A DNA stretch of 33,615 nt from an uncultured Pseudomonas sp. (GTDB lineage: Bacteria; Pseudomonadota; Gammaproteobacteria; Pseudomonadales; Pseudomonadaceae): contig NZ_CAMPHN010000036.1 of the NCBI RefSeq assembly GCF_946885885.1, forward strand, positions 1-33,615, in the 5' to 3' direction. A program made the position numbers and the translations under genes. Under the pieces are notes generated by a model that was given only the letters and a program-made list of their open reading frames with translations, was not told the origin of the DNA and searched no databases. Shown here piece after piece: positions 1-7,062 of this stretch (the stretch's first letter is position 1; every line of letters begins with the position of its first letter).

Positions 1-564
1 AGCTACAGCGGCGGCACCGTTCTGCAAGCCGGCACCCTGCGTCAGGGCGTGGCGGGCGGTCTGGTCGGCAACAGCGCCTATACGCTCGACGGCGGCACCC
101 TGGATCTGAACGGCTTCGACCTGAGCATGAGTTCCCTGGGCGGTAGCGGCGGCGTGCTGGCCCTGGGCAGCGCCCAACTGACGGTGAACCAGAGCGGCAA
201 CAGCAGCTACGCCGGCAGCATCAATGGCACTGGCAGCCTGACCAAGCAGGGTATCGGCACCTTGCAATTGGATGGGATCAACAGCTACAGCGGCGGCACC
301 GTTCTGCAAGCCGGCACCCTGCGTCAGGGCGTGGCGGATGGCCTGGTCGGTGACAGCGCCTATACGCTCGACGGCGGCACCCTGGATCTGAACGACTTCG
401 ACCTGAGCATGAGTTCCCTGGCCGGCAGCGGCGGCGCGTTGGCGTTGGGCAGTGCCCACCTGACGGTGAACCAGGCCGGCAACAGCAGCTACGCGGGCAG
501 TATCGGCGGCAGCGGCGGTTTGACCAAACTGGGCGCGGGCACCCTGACCTTGAACGGCAACAGC
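1..564 (+). repeat. Two tandem 282-bp passenger repeats
   Basis: Unit 1 (1-282) and unit 2 (283-564) are in frame and near-identical over their first ~140 bases, then diverge progressively. Each codes one 94-residue beta-helix segment. The repeat probably continues to the left of the window. Confidence 0.85.
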
Positions 565-2109
565 AGCTATACCGGCGCAACCCAGGTGGACGGCGGAAGC
601 CTGTTGGTCAATGGTTCGCTGCTTTCCGCGGTGACGGTCGGCAGCGGCGCCATTTTAGGCGGTGACGGCAGCGTCGGTGCTACGCAAGTGGATGCGGGCG
701 GCACCCTGGCGCCCGGCAATTCCATCGGCACGCTGTTTATCAATGGCGACCTGAGTTTCGACGGCGCCTCCATCTATCAGGTGGAGGTCGATCCGGCCGG
801 TAATACCGACCTGCTGGTGGTCAGCGGTCAGGCCAGCCTGGCCGGAACCGTACAGGTGCTGGCCGGGGCCGGCGAATATGCCCTGGGCACTGTGTACAGT
901 ATTTTGCAGAGCGGTAGCCCGCTGCTCGGGCAGTTCGATGCGGTGACCAGCAACCTGGCGTTTCTCGACCCCAGCCTGACCTACAGCAGCGACGAGGTGT
1001 TCCTGACCCTGCTGCGCAACGACATCAGTTTCGAAAGCCTGGCCGCCACCCACAACCAGCGCGCTTTCGCCGCCAGCGCGCAGAACCTGCCGGCGAGCAA
1101 CGAAGTGTTGCGCACGCTGATCAACCTGGACAGCGCCGCGGTGCCCGATGCTTACTCCAGGTTGTCCGGCGACGCCCATCCCAGCTTTGCCTCGGCACTG
1201 CTGCTGGACGATCTGAATATCCCCTGGATGCCGCTGGACAACCTGAGCAGCAACCTCGACGCGCCTGAGCGGGCGTTGCCGTTCTGGGTGCAACTGCAGG
1301 GCGGGCGGCAGAAAATCGAGGATGACGGCAACGCCGGCGAAGTCATCCTCGATCACGAAGGCTTGCTGTTCGGCGGCGACTGGCCGTTGTTCGGCAACTG
1401 GCGTCTCGGCGCGGCCTTTGGTTACGGCCCGCAGCAACTCGGGGTGAGTTCGCGTGACGCCAGCGCCGATACCGCCAGCTATCGCTCCGCCGTCTACGCC
1501 GGCAACCAGATGCCGCTGCCGGGCGGCAAGCTGAAATTTTCCTTTGGCGCCACTTACAGCGAGCACCAACTGGACAGCCGGCGCAACCTGCAGCTGGTTG
1601 ATGGCCCGCAGCGCCTGGTCGGCGATTACGCGGTGGGCATCGCCCAGGGCTTCAGCGAACTGTCCTACCGCATGGGCGACGACCAGCAGGCTTACCTCGA
1701 GCCCTTCGCCCGCATGGTGAGCATCGACCAGCGCAGCGAGGGCTTCCGCGAGCGCGGCGGCAGCGCGGCATTGAGCGCGGCCAGCCAGGCCAGCCAATTG
1801 CTCAGCTCGACCCTGGGCCTGCGCGGCCAGCAGAAGTTCAAGCTGCTCGAGCGCGAGCTGATCCTCAAGGGCGCCTTGGCCATGCGTCAGCTGCAGGGCG
1901 ATCTGCGTCCGGAGATGGAGCTGCGCCTGGACGAGGGCGAGCCGTTCGAAGTACTGGGCACCGAGTTGCCGCGAAACAGTGTGCTGCTGGATGTGCACGC
2001 CGATTACGCGATTGCCCCCGGCTTGGGCCTGGATATCCGCTACAAGGGCATGACCGGCTCCGGCAGTGAGGGCAATGCGTTCTCGGCCAGTCTGCGCTGG
2101 CGCTTGTAG
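1..2109 (+). CDS. Autotransporter (type V secretion) C-terminal part, 5' truncated by window edge
   Basis: The frame is open from base 1, so the start lies outside the window; about 702 residues are visible. The passenger is Gly/Ser/Leu-rich beta-helix sequence with passenger-associated transport repeats of the form LTKxGxGTLxLxGxxSYxGGT. Two successive 94-residue (282-bp) units occupy 1-282 and 283-564. A third, degenerate half unit follows. The last roughly 270 residues, from about FWVQLQGGRQK (base 1284) on, alternate hydrophobic and polar residues as in a PF03797 beta-barrel and end in SLRWRL. The barrel would sit in the outer membrane and carry the passenger to the cell surface, probably as an adhesin or biofilm factor. 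The substrate is unknown. The TAG stop is followed after zero bases by the duplicated algG tail, so any native 3' flank has been replaced. The family call is firm; the role is inferred. Confidence 0.88.
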   Translation, partial: SYSGGTVLQAGTLRQGVAGGLVGNSAYTLDGGTLDLNGFDLSMSSLGGSGGVLALGSAQLTVNQSGNSSYAGSINGTGSLTKQGIGTLQLDGINSYSGGTVLQAGTLRQGVADGLVGDSAYTLDGGTLDLNDFDLSMSSLAGSGGALALGSAHLTVNQAGNSSYAGSIGGSGGLTKLGAGTLTLNGNSSYTGATQVDGGSLLVNGSLLSAVTVGSGAILGGDGSVGATQVDAGGTLAPGNSIGTLFINGDLSFDGASIYQVEVDPAGNTDLLVVSGQASLAGTVQVLAGAGEYALGTVYSILQSGSPLLGQFDAVTSNLAFLDPSLTYSSDEVFLTLLRNDISFESLAATHNQRAFAASAQNLPASNEVLRTLINLDSAAVPDAYSRLSGDAHPSFASALLLDDLNIPWMPLDNLSSNLDAPERALPFWVQLQGGRQKIEDDGNAGEVILDHEGLLFGGDWPLFGNWRLGAAFGYGPQQLGVSSRDASADTASYRSAVYAGNQMPLPGGKLKFSFGATYSEHQLDSRRNLQLVDGPQRLVGDYAVGIAQGFSELSYRMGDDQQAYLEPFARMVSIDQRSEGFRERGGSAALSAASQASQLLSSTLGLRGQQKFKLLERELILKGALAMRQLQGDLRPEMELRLDEGEPFEVLGTELPRNSVLLDVHADYAIAPGLGLDIRYKGMTGSGSEGNAFSASLRWRL

Positions 2110-2460
2110 TTTTCTAAACCTGGAAAAGCCGAGCCGATCAGCTCTTATCGGCGCAGCCGCTGGCCCTCTCCCTGGTCTGCTTCGCTGGAGGGTTTTTACT
2201 GCTTCTGTTGGGGCGCACTTCGATAAAGCAGCCTGCTTCCCTCAGGGCGTCGAGTAACGGGCCTTGCAGCGGCAGGAGGTCGCCGGCGAGGACTTTCTGG
2301 TGCGGCGGGGTCAGGTGGAAACGGTTGTCGCCGAGGATCAGGCTGTCCTGGCCTTCGACCCGGATCAGCGCCTTGCCGGTGTGCCCCAGGTCGTTGCCGG
2401 TCAGAACCAGGCGCTCGCCGCCGGCCGCCGGGTGGCGGAAGCTGATGGCGTATTCGGGGG
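2110..2460. repeat. 351-bp direct repeat, copy 1 (algG tail copy)
   Basis: Matches 4342-4692 at a constant offset of 2232 bases with no difference that I could find. The left edge lies exactly one base past the autotransporter stop. The right edge abuts the first REP-like motif of the RAYT element. Confidence 0.95.
2138..2460 (-). pseudogene. algG 3' fragment (duplicated C-terminal ~106 codons)
   Basis: This is a second copy of the last ~106 codons of the algG homologue, including the same TGA stop (2138-2140). It has no start codon or upstream coding sequence: at 2461 the frame runs into the RAYT element. It cannot make a folded beta-helix and is a relic of the duplication that also created the repeat at 4342-4692. 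Its near-perfect identity to the intact gene means the event is recent or the copies are kept alike by gene conversion. Confidence 0.9.
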
Positions 2461-2504
2461 GATCAATGGGGTCAGCGGATCAATGGGGTCAGAGTCATTG
2501 ATTT
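2460..2504. repeat. Left REP-like end: two 17-bp tandem motifs plus inverted repeat arm
   Basis: The 17-base unit GGATCAATGGGGTCAGM occurs at 2460-2476 and 2477-2493 (M is C then A). The second unit continues into GTCATTGATTT, completing the arm that pairs with 3260-3286. Confidence 0.85.
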
Positions 2505-2555
2505 TTCCTGTCAAGCGGGCCAAGCTATCTCCCTGTTCAATTTGGAGGGCGCCGC

Positions 2556-3269
2556 ATGGCTCGCTTGCCCCGCCTCTACTTTCCCGGTTGCGCCCAGCAT
2601 GTGATTCAGCGCGGCAATAACCGGCAAGCCTGCTTTTTCCAGGAGGCTGATTACAAAGCCTACCTGTCATTTCTCAAGGAGGCGGCAAGCAAATATCAGG
2701 TCGTCATTCATGCCTTCGTGCTTATGACCAATCATGTGCATCTGCTGGTTACGCCCAGTGATGAGCAGGGCGTCAGTCGGCTGATGCAGGCCCAAGGCCG
2801 CAAATACGTTCAGTACTTCAACTTCACTTACGGCCGCACGGGCACATTGTGGGAGGGACGATATAAATCGACGCTGGTCGATGCCGACAACTATGTATTG
2901 ACGGTTTATCGCTATATCGAACTGAATCCGGTGCGGGCGGGCATGGTGGCTCATGCCTCGGAATACCCTTGGTCCAGTTATCAATCGAATGCCTTGGGCA
3001 AGTCGATCGAGCTGTTAACACCACATTCTCTGTATTTTCAGTTGGGTAAAACCCCAGAGGAGCGACTGAGTGCGTATCGGTCGTTATTCCGAGGAAGGAT
3101 GCCGGAGCGGGAGCTGACAGCGATCCGGGATGCCACGAACAAAGCCTGGGCGTTGGGCGATGATCGGTTCAAGGCTCAAATTGCAGCCAAGGCCGGGCGC
3201 CGGCCAGTGCCGCTGGGGCGCGGAGGGGACAGGAAGTCTGCGAAGTATCGAGAGGATAGAAATCAATGA
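2556..3269 (+). CDS. REP-associated tyrosine transposase (Y1/HUH, IS200-like)
   Basis: The product has 237 residues, the usual size for a RAYT. The start ATG follows GGAGG with eight bases between. The N-terminus RLPRLYFPGCAQHVIQRGNN is typical of this transposase family. The HUH metal-binding motif is NHVHLL (His60 and His62), and candidate nucleophile tyrosines are Tyr84 and Tyr87 in KYVQYF. The conserved GTLWEGRYKS and ELNPVRAGMV blocks follow. The C-terminus is basic (RRPVPLGRGGDRK), as expected for DNA binding. Such enzymes cut and join single-stranded DNA at REP hairpins. The stop codon lies inside the right inverted repeat. The gene appears intact. Confidence 0.92.
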   Translation: MARLPRLYFPGCAQHVIQRGNNRQACFFQEADYKAYLSFLKEAASKYQVVIHAFVLMTNHVHLLVTPSDEQGVSRLMQAQGRKYVQYFNFTYGRTGTLWEGRYKSTLVDADNYVLTVYRYIELNPVRAGMVAHASEYPWSSYQSNALGKSIELLTPHSLYFQLGKTPEERLSAYRSLFRGRMPERELTAIRDATNKAWALGDDRFKAQIAAKAGRRPVPLGRGGDRKSAKYREDRNQ

Positions 3270-3549
3270 CACTGACCCCTTTGATCTGGCGGGCGTGTAG
3301 GACGCGCAGCACGTCGATGCTGCCTGTTCCGACCTGATAAATCACCAGGTAGTTGGGATGCACGACACATTCGCGGGAACCTGGCACGCGGCCCGAGCGG
3401 AACAAGTAGGGAGCGGATGGAAGGCCCTCGACAGTCCGCAAGATGGCAGCATGTAGCGCCTCGGCCGCGAGAGGGTTGCGCTGCTCGATGTAGTCGATGA
3501 TTTCCACCAAGTCGGTGGTGGCCTCGTCAGTCCAGCGAACGGTTTGCAC
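3169..3549 (-). CDS. ParE/RelE-type toxin (ParE2-like) with end replaced by RAYT sequence
   Basis: Residues 1 to about 88 read as a ParE-family toxin: MQTVRWTDEATTDLVEIIDY, then RNPLAAEAL, SGRVPGSRECVVHPNYLVIYQV and DVLRVLHARQ near the usual C-terminus. ParE toxins poison DNA gyrase. After LHARQ the frame enters the right inverted repeat of the RAYT element (3286 and below) and reads about 38 foreign residues, antisense to the transposase, before a stop. The normal length is about 95 residues, so only a few native residues are lost but a long tail is gained. The start lies 23 bases inside the antitoxin gene, a usual arrangement. Activity of the fused form is uncertain. Confidence 0.8.
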   Translation of the reverse strand: MQTVRWTDEATTDLVEIIDYIEQRNPLAAEALHAAILRTVEGLPSAPYLFRSGRVPGSRECVVHPNYLVIYQVGTGSIDVLRVLHARQIKGVSVIDFYPLDTSQTSCPLRAPAALAGARPWLQFEP

Positions 3550-3727
3550 GAACCTTCCTGCGTTCTTCCAAGGCGGCCTGTACCTTTGCCATTGCTTCGT
3601 CGTGGGGCAGTCGGGGTTTGGTGCTGTTCATGGCTTCCAACACCTTGGCGCGGAACCAGCGGTCATAACTGGCCGCTTGTTCTTCGGTCTTGAACTCAGA
3701 AACGATGGGGGAAAGCTGGGCGCTCAT
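3527..3727 (-). CDS. PaaA2/StbD-like antitoxin
   Basis: This 66-residue protein begins MSAQLSPIVSEFKTEEQAAS and contains YDRWFRAKVLEAM and PRLPHDEAMAKV. This is the pattern of PaaA2-type antitoxins and 'stability determinant' proteins paired with ParE2. I chose the ATG at 3727 because CCGGAGG lies upstream of it and because it matches the family start; the longer open frame upstream has no family character. The antitoxin precedes and overlaps the toxin gene by 23 bases, so the two are translated together. It would neutralise the ParE-like toxin and probably repress the operon. Confidence 0.85.
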   Translation of the reverse strand: MSAQLSPIVSEFKTEEQAASYDRWFRAKVLEAMNSTKPRLPHDEAMAKVQAALEERRKVRANRSLD

Positions 3728-3754
3728 GGCGGGCCTCCGGTTTGCAATGTTGGT

Positions 3755-3765
3755 GAGTTTAACTC
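3755..3765. promoter_or_regulatory. Possible operator of the toxin-antitoxin operon
   Basis: A small palindrome, GAGTT-T-AACTC, lies 28 bases upstream of the antitoxin start. A second imperfect inverted repeat (TTCGC/GCGAA) follows at about 3769-3786. The position suits autoregulation, but the repeats are short and could be chance. Confidence 0.25.
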
Positions 3766-3800
3766 TTCTTCGCGGTAGCGGCGAAGTGTCTGGTCTGAAA

Positions 3801-3935
3801 GGGCGGCTTAACAACCACAGCCATGGCCTGATCGCCACCCCCGGCGCGCTGCTGCTGAACAGCCTGGGCAAGGTCGACAACTCGGCGGGCGGCGAAATCT
3901 CCAGCAGCCATGAGTCCCGTCCAGCGTCCAAATAG
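3801..3935 (+). pseudogene. Filamentous-haemagglutinin-like adhesin fragment (3' end)
   Basis: The frame reads GRLNNHSHGLIATPGALLL followed by LGKVDNSAGGEISSS and a TAG stop. The alternation of N-N-G and 'LDN.GG.I' is the spacing of FhaB/CdiA-type haemagglutinin repeats. Only about 45 codons remain and there is no start, because the antitoxin promoter region lies directly upstream. A strong terminator follows the stop, so this is probably the true or rejoined 3' end of a lost large adhesin gene. The similarity is judged by eye. Confidence 0.5.
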
Positions 3936-3937
3936 AC

Positions 3938-3966
3938 TTCCCCGCCACCCTGGCGGGGAATTTTTC
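3938..3966 (+). terminator. Rho-independent terminator after the adhesin fragment
   Basis: The stem CCCCGCC (3940-3946) pairs with GGCGGGG (3952-3958) around the loop ACCCT. The flanking TT/AA extends the pairing, and a run of Ts follows on the plus strand (3961-3965). Confidence 0.85.
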
Positions 3967-4144
3967 TTCCTCAGGCCACCCTGTTTTACCGCCTCAGTCG
4001 GTCATCCGTCGGTTTTTTCCGTGGACGGCCCGGCGTTTCCCCTCGAAATCCCGCCTTTCACCACCCAAGGGCCGAGTTGAGCCGGCCTGTCCATGGACAG
4101 GTGCCCGATGATCTCGCCCTTGTCTCGTTGACCGGTTTGTCCCG

Positions 4145-4341
4145 CTAAAAGCGCAAATGGTAACCCTGCAACAAGCCGTCCCAGGCTTCGAACCATTCCT
4201 CCCGTTTTGCGGGTTGCCGGTAAGGGTTTATTCCTAGCCAAGCTTCCAATGGGGTGAGCTCGTCAAGGTTCTGGTGCGGGATCCAGACCGTTTCAAATTC
4301 AGTGGCGATAGCCGAACGCAACACGCTATTGGTACATAGCC
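4145..4341 (-). pseudogene. Unidentified gene fragment (C-terminal end)
   Basis: The minus frame ending at TAG 4145-4147 reads about 65 codons with protein-like composition: ATEFETVWIPHQNLDEL, then TPLEAWLGINPY and EEWFEAWDGLLQGYHLRF. It is rich in aromatic and acidic residues, unlike the Arg/Pro/Ala-rich shadow frames around it. No ATG and ribosome site is present; a GTG at 4324 is possible. Upstream the frame runs into the 351-bp algG repeat, so the 5' part was lost at that junction. I do not recognise the family. Confidence 0.4.
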
Positions 4342-4692
4342 TTTTCTAAACCTGGAAAAGCCGAGCCGATCAGCTCTTATCGGCGCAGCCGCTGGCCCTC
4401 TCCCTGGTCTGCTTCGCTGGAGGGTTTTTACTGCTTCTGTTGGGGCGCACTTCGATAAAGCAGCCTGCTTCCCTCAGGGCGTCGAGTAACGGGCCTTGCA
4501 GCGGCAGGAGGTCGCCGGCGAGGACTTTCTGGTGCGGCGGGGTCAGGTGGAAACGGTTGTCGCCGAGGATCAGGCTGTCCTGGCCTTCGACCCGGATCAG
4601 CGCCTTGCCGGTGTGCCCCAGGTCGTTGCCGGTCAGAACCAGGCGCTCGCCGCCGGCCGCCGGGTGGCGGAAGCTGATGGCGTATTCGGGGG
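4342..4692. repeat. 351-bp direct repeat, copy 2 (native algG 3' end)
   Basis: Identical to 2110-2460. It covers the last ~106 codons of the algG homologue plus 28 bases after its stop. The outer edge coincides with a small inverted repeat, CTTTTC (4341-4346) and GAAAAG (4355-4360). Confidence 0.95.
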
Positions 4693-5935
4693 TGCCGCCG
4701 ATGCGGTTGCCCGCGACATGGGCGCGCTTCACGTTGAAGGCGTCGATGCCGCTGTAGCCGCTGTTGAGAATGTGATTGCGCAGCAGCAACAGGCTGCCTT
4801 CGGCGCCGCTTTCGCGCAGCTGGATCGCGTTGCTGGCCGAGGTGCCGAGCAGATTGCCGGCCAGCAGCAGATCGCCGCGTTGTTCCAGCACTTCGATACC
4901 GGCTTTGCCGGTGGCGCTGATCACATTGTCTTCGATGCGCCCCGAACTGCGGCCGCGGATGCGTATGCCGCTGTTGTTGCGCACCTGGTCGATGCGGTTG
5001 CCCTGCAGCCGCAATTGGCTGTCGGCGATATCCAGGGCGTATTGTTGCAAGCGTTCGAAGCGGCTGTTGTCGACCCGCAGCAGCGCGTCGCTGGCATTCA
5101 CCGCGGTGGAGAGTTCGTCGAACAGGCTGTCGCGAACCCACAGCCGGGCCGGCGGAATGCGCGTACCCTGCGCCGCACTGCGGGCGACACCGAGACCGCG
5201 GGCCAGGTAGGCGTTATAGCCGAGTCGCGACAGGGTCGAGTTGTCGACCAGGGTGACGCTGCCGGCCCAGGACACGATAAAGGGACGGAAGCCCCGCGGC
5301 GTAAGCTCTGCCGCTATCTCGTCCGTCTGCGTGCCACTCCAGCCCTGCACCATGGCGTGGCGCAGCACCAGTTGACCCTGGTTGATCAGTGCGCTGCCGC
5401 TGTTGGCGTTCAGGTACAGCGTGGTGTTTTCCACCAGCAGCGCGGCGTCGGCGGCAATCAGCAGCGGGTAGCTGAGCAGGTAGCCGTCCTTGTGCGGCCG
5501 CAGGATTTCGGGGTCGCCCACGGCGCGGTGCAGCTGCGCCAGGTCGATTTGCCCGCCGCCGATTTGCAGGGCCTGCGGGTGCGAGGCCTGGTAGCCGGCG
5601 ATCACCCGGAACAGGCCGTTGTGCACGAAGGGTTCGAACGGCCAACTGCCGGCCTGGGAGGAGAACATCGTGCGTTTCGAAACCCTGGCCCGCGCGCTTG
5701 GCAGTTGGCTGCTCAGTTGCTCGGCCGTCGGGCCGTTCGGCAGCCCGGCTAGCAACTGCTCCAGCGCAACCTGCTGTTCGGCGCCGGGCAGGCGGCTGAT
5801 CGTCTGGTCCGCCTCGGCAAAGCCGGCGGACAAAGATATGCAGGCGAGGGCGGCGAGCAAGAGCCGACGCATGAGGCCGCGAGAGGTTTTGCGCGGGCAG
5901 CGCAACGGCATGGCCGACGCTGGGTTGGCGACCAT
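4370..5935 (-). CDS. algG: AlgG-family periplasmic beta-helix protein, catalytic motif absent
   Basis: The last gene of the operon codes ~521 residues (P. aeruginosa AlgG has 543). I prefer the ATG at 5935, which has AAGGTG upstream; a GTG at 5944 overlaps the algL stop. A signal peptide with core LLLAALACISLSAGFA is followed by an N-terminal domain and then parallel beta-helix coils. Homology to AlgG is clear in RGFRPFIVSWAG, NSTLSRLGYNAYLA and the N-x-I/V coil spacing. AlgG epimerises mannuronate to guluronate in the periplasm using a DPHDR motif. Here the aligned stretch reads YALDIADSQ (about residues 298-306, bases 5018-5032), two residues shorter, and no DPHD occurs anywhere. It is therefore predicted to be epimerase-dead but may still act as a scaffold protecting the polymer during export. 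The last ~20 residues are polar and unusual. Confidence 0.8.
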   Translation of the reverse strand: MVANPASAMPLRCPRKTSRGLMRRLLLAALACISLSAGFAEADQTISRLPGAEQQVALEQLLAGLPNGPTAEQLSSQLPSARARVSKRTMFSSQAGSWPFEPFVHNGLFRVIAGYQASHPQALQIGGGQIDLAQLHRAVGDPEILRPHKDGYLLSYPLLIAADAALLVENTTLYLNANSGSALINQGQLVLRHAMVQGWSGTQTDEIAAELTPRGFRPFIVSWAGSVTLVDNSTLSRLGYNAYLARGLGVARSAAQGTRIPPARLWVRDSLFDELSTAVNASDALLRVDNSRFERLQQYALDIADSQLRLQGNRIDQVRNNSGIRIRGRSSGRIEDNVISATGKAGIEVLEQRGDLLLAGNLLGTSASNAIQLRESGAEGSLLLLRNHILNSGYSGIDAFNVKRAHVAGNRIGGTPEYAISFRHPAAGGERLVLTGNDLGHTGKALIRVEGQDSLILGDNRFHLTPPHQKVLAGDLLPLQGPLLDALREAGCFIEVRPNRSSKNPPAKQTRERASGCADKS

Positions 5936-5940
5936 GGGCT

Positions 5941-7062
5941 TCACCTTTTAAGGGCTTCGAGGGTTGGATAAAGCGGGGCGATGCGTCCGCCGATCTGGCT
6001 GTAGCCGTCGACCGCGTCCGCTTCGGCCTGATACAGACGGTTGGCCAGTTCGTGCTTGGGGGAGTGGTTGAGGAAGGGGATCAGCCAGGCCATCTTGTAC
6101 GGGTCCACCTGTTCCTGTTTTTTCCCGTCCAGCTCCGGCAGGCGCTGCGGCGCCAACACCGATTGCGCGGCGAAATTGGCCAGCAGGTCGAGGCGGCGCT
6201 CGTCGTCCTCGCTCAGGCGGTAGCCGTTCTGGCGCAGGGCTTCGGCCAGCAACACCAGCGGCACCAGGGCGTAGTGGGTGTAGTTGGCCGCCAGTTTGCC
6301 GCGCGCCAGTTCGTTGGGCAGGTAGGCATAGCGGCCGTCGGCGCTGGTGGTGATCTGTTGCAGCGCGCGGCGCATGATCCGTTCGCTGAGATCCAGGTAG
6401 CGCGGTTGGTCGAGGAGGATGCCGGTCGAGGCCAGCGCCCAGGCGGCCCAGTAATCGTGGTTATTGAAGTAGCGGAAATCGGGTGCCAGGCGCGGTGCGT
6501 AGTCGTCTATCACCAGTTTGGCCAGTTGGTTCAGCCAGTTGCGCTGTTCATCGCTCAGGCGCAGTTGGCCATGGCTGAGCGCCTGGGTTTTGAGAATTAC
6601 CGAAGAGATCGCCGCGAGGCTCCATTTGCGTACGGCTATCCCGGTTTTACTGGCGTCACGGCTGGTCAGCGCGCCGGCTTCGGCCCATGCCTGCAGCCAT
6701 TGGTCGATGCAGGCCAGGGCCATGGCCGCATGCCCGGGGGTTTCCGCGCGCAGGTAGTAGTCGGCGAAGCGGACCAGGCTTTTGGTGTATTCGCCGGCAC
6801 TGCGGTAGGCGAGTTGCGAAGCCGCCGAGGGGCGTTTTTTGCTCAAGGTGGTTTTACTGGCGTCGCTCTGGTCGTACTTGCTGGCGATCTGCAAGGGCCC
6901 GGTATAGGGCGGCGGCACCTCTTTGCGGCAGGTCAGTTCGTGGTAATCGAGCGACACGGGCGCCGGCCCGCTGGGCTGCCAGATCGAGCGCAGCGCCGCC
7001 TGTCCCGGAATACTGGTCAGGCCCAGGCAAGCGCTGATCAGTACGGCGCACAGGCGTCTCAT
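5941..7062 (-). CDS. algL: Alginate lyase AlgL (PL5), periplasmic
   Basis: The product has 373 residues, including a signal peptide ending near GQAA. AlgL cleaves alginate by beta-elimination and clears polymer that strays into the periplasm; it is also part of the export complex. Family marks are EVPPPYTG (49-55), SKYDQSD, VRKWSLA, the catalytic NNHDYWAAW (His202) and YLPNEL followed by NYTHYALVPL with the catalytic Tyr (261 or 264). All expected active-site residues are present. The start ATG at 7062 overlaps the algX stop as ATGA, indicating translational coupling; a GTG six bases upstream is less likely. Here algL follows algX, as in P. aeruginosa, but precedes algG rather than algI. Confidence 0.93.
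   Translation of the reverse strand: MRRLCAVLISACLGLTSIPGQAALRSIWQPSGPAPVSLDYHELTCRKEVPPPYTGPLQIASKYDQSDASKTTLSKKRPSAASQLAYRSAGEYTKSLVRFADYYLRAETPGHAAMALACIDQWLQAWAEAGALTSRDASKTGIAVRKWSLAAISSVILKTQALSHGQLRLSDEQRNWLNQLAKLVIDDYAPRLAPDFRYFNNHDYWAAWALASTGILLDQPRYLDLSERIMRRALQQITTSADGRYAYLPNELARGKLAANYTHYALVPLVLLAEALRQNGYRLSEDDERRLDLLANFAAQSVLAPQRLPELDGKKQEQVDPYKMAWLIPFLNHSPKHELANRLYQAEADAVDGYSQIGGRIAPLYPTLEALKR

Larger units (their letters stand above)
2460..3286 (+). mobile_element. RAYT element (REP-associated tyrosine transposase unit)
   Basis: A single transposase gene is bracketed by 27-base inverted repeats at 2478-2504 and 3260-3286 that match at 25 of 27 positions and share the core GGGGTCAG. 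A second copy of the left motif lies just outside, at 2460-2476. The left side abuts the duplicated algG tail and the right side cuts the end of a parE-like gene. RAYTs are usually single-copy and domesticated; whether this one is still mobile cannot be seen from one locus. Confidence 0.8.

Noticed and set aside
655..1998. Long minus frame opposite the autotransporter, and similar long frames opposite algX, algE, algK and Alg8
   Set aside because: Compositional shadows of strongly biased GC-rich genes; the plus or minus partners have clear families.
4002..4241. 79-residue minus frame
   Set aside because: Lys/Arg/Gly-rich with no ribosome site; it overlaps a more protein-like frame (4145-4341) in another phase.
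4541..4551. GGGGTCAGG inside algG resembling the RAYT core motif
   Set aside because: Lies in conserved coding sequence and lacks the rest of the arm; chance match.
4496..5752. 418-residue plus-strand frame opposite algG, whose 5' end also appears at 2264
   Set aside because: Antisense shadow of algG; both copies come from the 351-bp repeat and have no protein-like features.
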